The notes under the pieces: model-generated
Told to the model about the DNA's origin: nothing
What the model saw: only the letters and a program-made list of their open reading frames with translations
The model's database searches: none
Shown here: positions 61,290-64,000 of the stretch, one piece after another
Position numbering within the stretch: the first letter of the stretch is position 1
How the letters are laid out: the number at the start of each line of letters is the position of its first letter
DNA from: Sipunculus nudus
Lineage: Eukaryota > Annelida > Sipuncula > Golfingiida > Sipunculidae
Assembly (NCBI GenBank): GCA_026874595.1
Contig: CM049311.1
Location: forward strand, 39,807,676 to 39,871,675
Length of the DNA: 64,000 bases
Direction of reading: 5' to 3'
Translations under genes and position numbers: made by a program

Positions 61290-62829
61290 TATGCCCCCGC
61301 CACAAAGTGGCCGGGGCATATAGTTTTACCCATGTCCGTCATTCCGTCCTTCCGTCATTCCGAAATCAAACAGTTGTACGGACTTTTTTTCGCAATGCCT
61401 GCAGATATTGGCCTAATTTTTGGTGTGTGGGCAGATATAGACCAGTTACAGATCGAGTTCGCGTTTCGTCCCGGTTGACCTACTTTTGACCGTTTTACGG
61501 CTCCTAAACTTAGAAAATTTCATGAAAAATAGAAATATTCATGACAGATACACATGTACGGACTTTTTTTCGCAATGCCTGCAGATATTGGCCTGATTTT
61601 TAGTGTGTGAGCAGATATAGACCAGTTACAGATCAAGTTCACGTTTCCTCCTGGTTGACCTACTTTTGACCGTTTTACGGCTCCTGAACATAGAAAATTT
61701 CATGAAAAATATGAAATTTCATGACAAATACACATGTACGGACTTTTTTTCGCAGTGCCTGCAGATATTGGCCTGATTTTTGGTGTGTGGACAGATATAG
61801 ACCAGTTACAGATCGAGTTCGCGTTTCGTCTCGGTTGACTTACTTTTGACCGTTTTACGGCTCCTAAACTTAGAAAATTTAATGAAAAATAGAAATATTC
61901 ATGACAGATACACATGTCAGACTTTTTTTCGCAATGCCTGCAGATATTGGCCTGATTTTTGGTGTGTGGCCAGATATTGACCAGTTACAGATTGAGTTCG
62001 CATTTCGTCCTGGTTGACCTACTTTTGACTGTTTTACGGCTCCTGAACATAGAAAATTTCATGTTAAACATAAATTTTCATGACAAATACACTTGTACAG
62101 ACTTTTCTTCACAATACCTGCAAATATTGGCCTGATTTTTGGTGTGTGGGCAGATAATGACCAGTTACAGATCAAGTTCACGTTTTGTCCCAGTTGACCT
62201 ATTTTTGACCGTTTGACGGTGCTCTAACACAGAAAATTTCATAAAAAGGTGCATATGTATGGACTTTTTTTCACAGTGCCTGCAGATACGGGCCTGATTT
62301 TTGGTGTGTAGGCAGATAATGACCAGTTACAGATCGGGTTCTTGTTTTCTCTCAGTTGACCTACTTTTGACCATTTGACTGCTCCTGAACACAGAAAGTT
62401 TCATGAAAAATATAAATTTTCATAACAAATGCATATGTACTTACTTTTTTTCCTCAATGCCTGCAGATACCACCCTGATTTTTTATTTGTGGGCAGATAA
62501 TGACAGTTACAGATCGAGTTCGCGTTTCATCCCGGTTGACCTACTTTTGATTGTTTTACGGCTCCTAAACATAGAAAATTTCATGAAAGACAAACATTTT
62601 TATGGAAAATGCACATGTATGGACTTTTTTTCACAATGCCTGCATATACTGGCATGATTTTTGGTGTGTTGCTTGATAATGACCCGTTACAGATCGAGTT
62701 TGCATTTTGCCCTTGTTGACCTACTTTTGACCATACGACACCTCCTGAACTTAAAAAAATTTTCAAAATTTTACAAATGTTTCTAATTTGCCCAAGGCGG
62801 GGGCATTCGTGTCGTTCCGACACATCTAG
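61290..62829 (+). mobile_element. Helentron-like non-autonomous element, family 2
   Basis: Starts with hairpin ATGCCCCCGCCAC-AAA-GTGGCCGGGGCAT, a GTCCGTCATTCCGTCC patch, then eight tandem core units of about 180 bp (each with GACTTTTTTTCGCAATGCC and TTGACCTACTTTTGACC). It ends GGCGGGGGCAT (exact inverted copy of the first 11 bases), hairpin GTGTCG-TTC-CGACAC and ATCTAG, with T flanking both sides. Same plan as family 1 with unrelated sequence. Non-coding. Confidence 0.75.
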
Positions 62830-63159
62830 TTTTAATAAATTAAAGCCATAAAACCAGGTAGTTACAATCATTGTGAAATTTGTATATTCTGGATTCTCAA
62901 CAGTTTTGTTCGACTAATACTGAATAATTTATGAGATATTAAGTGAATACTTAATAATTGTATTCAAATATGATTAAAAAAAAATCAATAGTTCAGTAAT
63001 GAAAATTAATACAAATACTAATACAGGTAAAAAGAAAGAATTTGAATGCAAATACCTTCAAAATGTATTCATTAATGCATTAATGAATATATTTTATAAT
63101 ATTAATATAATAATAATTTATTTCAATAATATTATTAAAAGAAATCTTTTCAGATGTTA

Positions 63160-64000
63160 TTGTTATGCGATGGTGCGGCGTCCTCCATCTGTACGTTAAC
63201 CATAGCTGTCTCAAAAACGGCAGGAGCTAGCATCACCAAATTTTTTGCAAAAAATCAGTCATCAAAAAAACTATATCAGATTTTGATTATTTTTTTTCTA
63301 ACTGCATTTTCTTAGATTTTATAGGGAAAAGGCTAAAAAAGCTTTAAAAATCTTCTTCTCCGGAACTGTCCAGCCAAATTGTCTAATATTTCACAGAAAT
63401 GATCCCTGGAACAATCTCTCTCAAGTTTTTTCGAATGGTTCTGGTTCGGAGATTTTTGGCCGAATTACATGAGGTTGAACTTTGTCATCTGTCCAAAAAA
63501 GCATATTAAAATTTATATCTCAGAAACGGCTGGAGCTATCATCACCAAATTTTTTGCCAATGTTGGTCACATAGGTCATATCTGAAATTGAGGTATTGGT
63601 GGCGCCACCTGCATCGGCCTTTTTGTACGGGGTCATCAGTGCCTGTATCACACTGAGGGCTACAAAAACTTCTTCTCTGAAACCATATGGCCAAAATGTT
63701 TAATATTGCACAGAAATGATCCTAGGGTAGTGCTTTTTGAAGTTTGTTCAAATGGTCTCTGTTCAGTGACTTTCGGCTAAGTTATGGGAAGCTGAATTTA
63801 GTCATATGCCATAACAGCCCATTTTAGCTCAGTGGCTACAAAGATCTTCTTCTCAAAAACCACCGGGCCAATTTCTTAAATCTCACACATTAATTATCCT
63901 CAGATGTCGATAATTCAAGTTTGTTCAAATGGTTTTGGTTCAGTGCTTTTTGGCTGAGTAATGGGAAGCTGAACTTAGCCAGTTTGTTGTTTCTTCCTAT
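63160..64000 (+). repeat. Dispersed tandem-core repeat, truncated by window end
   Basis: Starts near ATGCGATGGTGCGGCGTCC and contains repeated segments with CTTCTTCTC, GGCCAAA and TCACAGAAATGATCC at intervals of roughly 250-300 bp, plus one GGTGGCGCCACC at 63599. It looks like a further family of the same kind. The 3' end is outside the window. Confidence 0.5.

Larger units (their letters stand above)
45845..64000 (+). other. Presumed long intron(s) of the gene starting at 45758
   Basis: Beyond the first exon I find no certain coding exon to the window end. The stretch contains minisatellites and dispersed repeats (listed separately) in AT-rich DNA. Stretches of more than 300 bp between these repeats (45845-46984, 47931-51245, 51425-52300, 52600-53427, 55192-56560, 59046-59640, 60540-61289, 62830-63159) hold nothing else I can support except the two low-confidence coding fragments listed. 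It could equally be intergenic if the first exon is wrong. Confidence 0.35.

Overview
This is nuclear DNA of an animal, most likely a lophotrochozoan and probably a mollusc. No bacterial or organellar gene organisation is visible. The evidence is: intron-exon splice signals and a polyadenylation signal; decayed and intact-looking non-LTR retrotransposons; long TA and GA microsatellites; about a dozen minisatellite arrays; and dispersed repeats with GTCC-rich heads, a hairpin start and a hairpin-CTAG end, of a kind familiar from molluscan genomes (pearl/Helentron-like elements). The species cannot be named from the sequence. Most long open reading frames are chance products of tandem repeats.

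Layout, left to right. 1-1255 holds an uninterrupted minus-strand reverse transcriptase frame that runs off the left edge. 1256-7990 is low-information sequence with a tRNA-like SINE candidate and TA tracts. 7990-17410 contains three large minisatellites (26, 27 and 57-59 bp units) and the pieces of one host gene: a candidate 76-bp exon (12040-12115) and a convincing terminal exon (14686-15160, AATAAA at 15319). The terminal exon encodes a cysteine-rich protein with three repeated C-x4-C...C-x3/4-C modules and dibasic cleavage sites. 17790-20670 is a roughly 43-46-bp satellite interrupted by a probable solo LTR. 23424-28660 is a decayed CR1/Jockey-type LINE with PHD finger, SGNH esterase and zinc knuckles in ORF1, and endonuclease plus reverse transcriptase in ORF2. 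29555-32125 is a 28-bp satellite that switches strand twice. 35909-37372 and 54011-55191 are two copies of one Helentron-like non-autonomous element; 61290-62829 is a second family with the same architecture. 37890-39104 is a terminal-inverted-repeat element with another nested inside it. 42243-44240 is a 38-bp minisatellite.

At 45758-45844 a GC-rich leader is followed by what looks like the first coding exon of a second plus-strand gene (a short acidic N-terminus with a KxEEP sumoylation-like motif, as in many transcription regulators). The remaining 18 kb would then be its first intron or introns, filled with minisatellites (46985-47930, 53428-53830, 56561-57109, 57588-59045) and dispersed repeats. 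Minisatellites make up roughly a quarter of the window.

The most promising points for follow-up are the unrecognised cysteine-rich precursor gene embedded in minisatellites, the shared two-hairpin architecture of the Helentron-like families, and the polarity-switching, higher-order satellite arrays.
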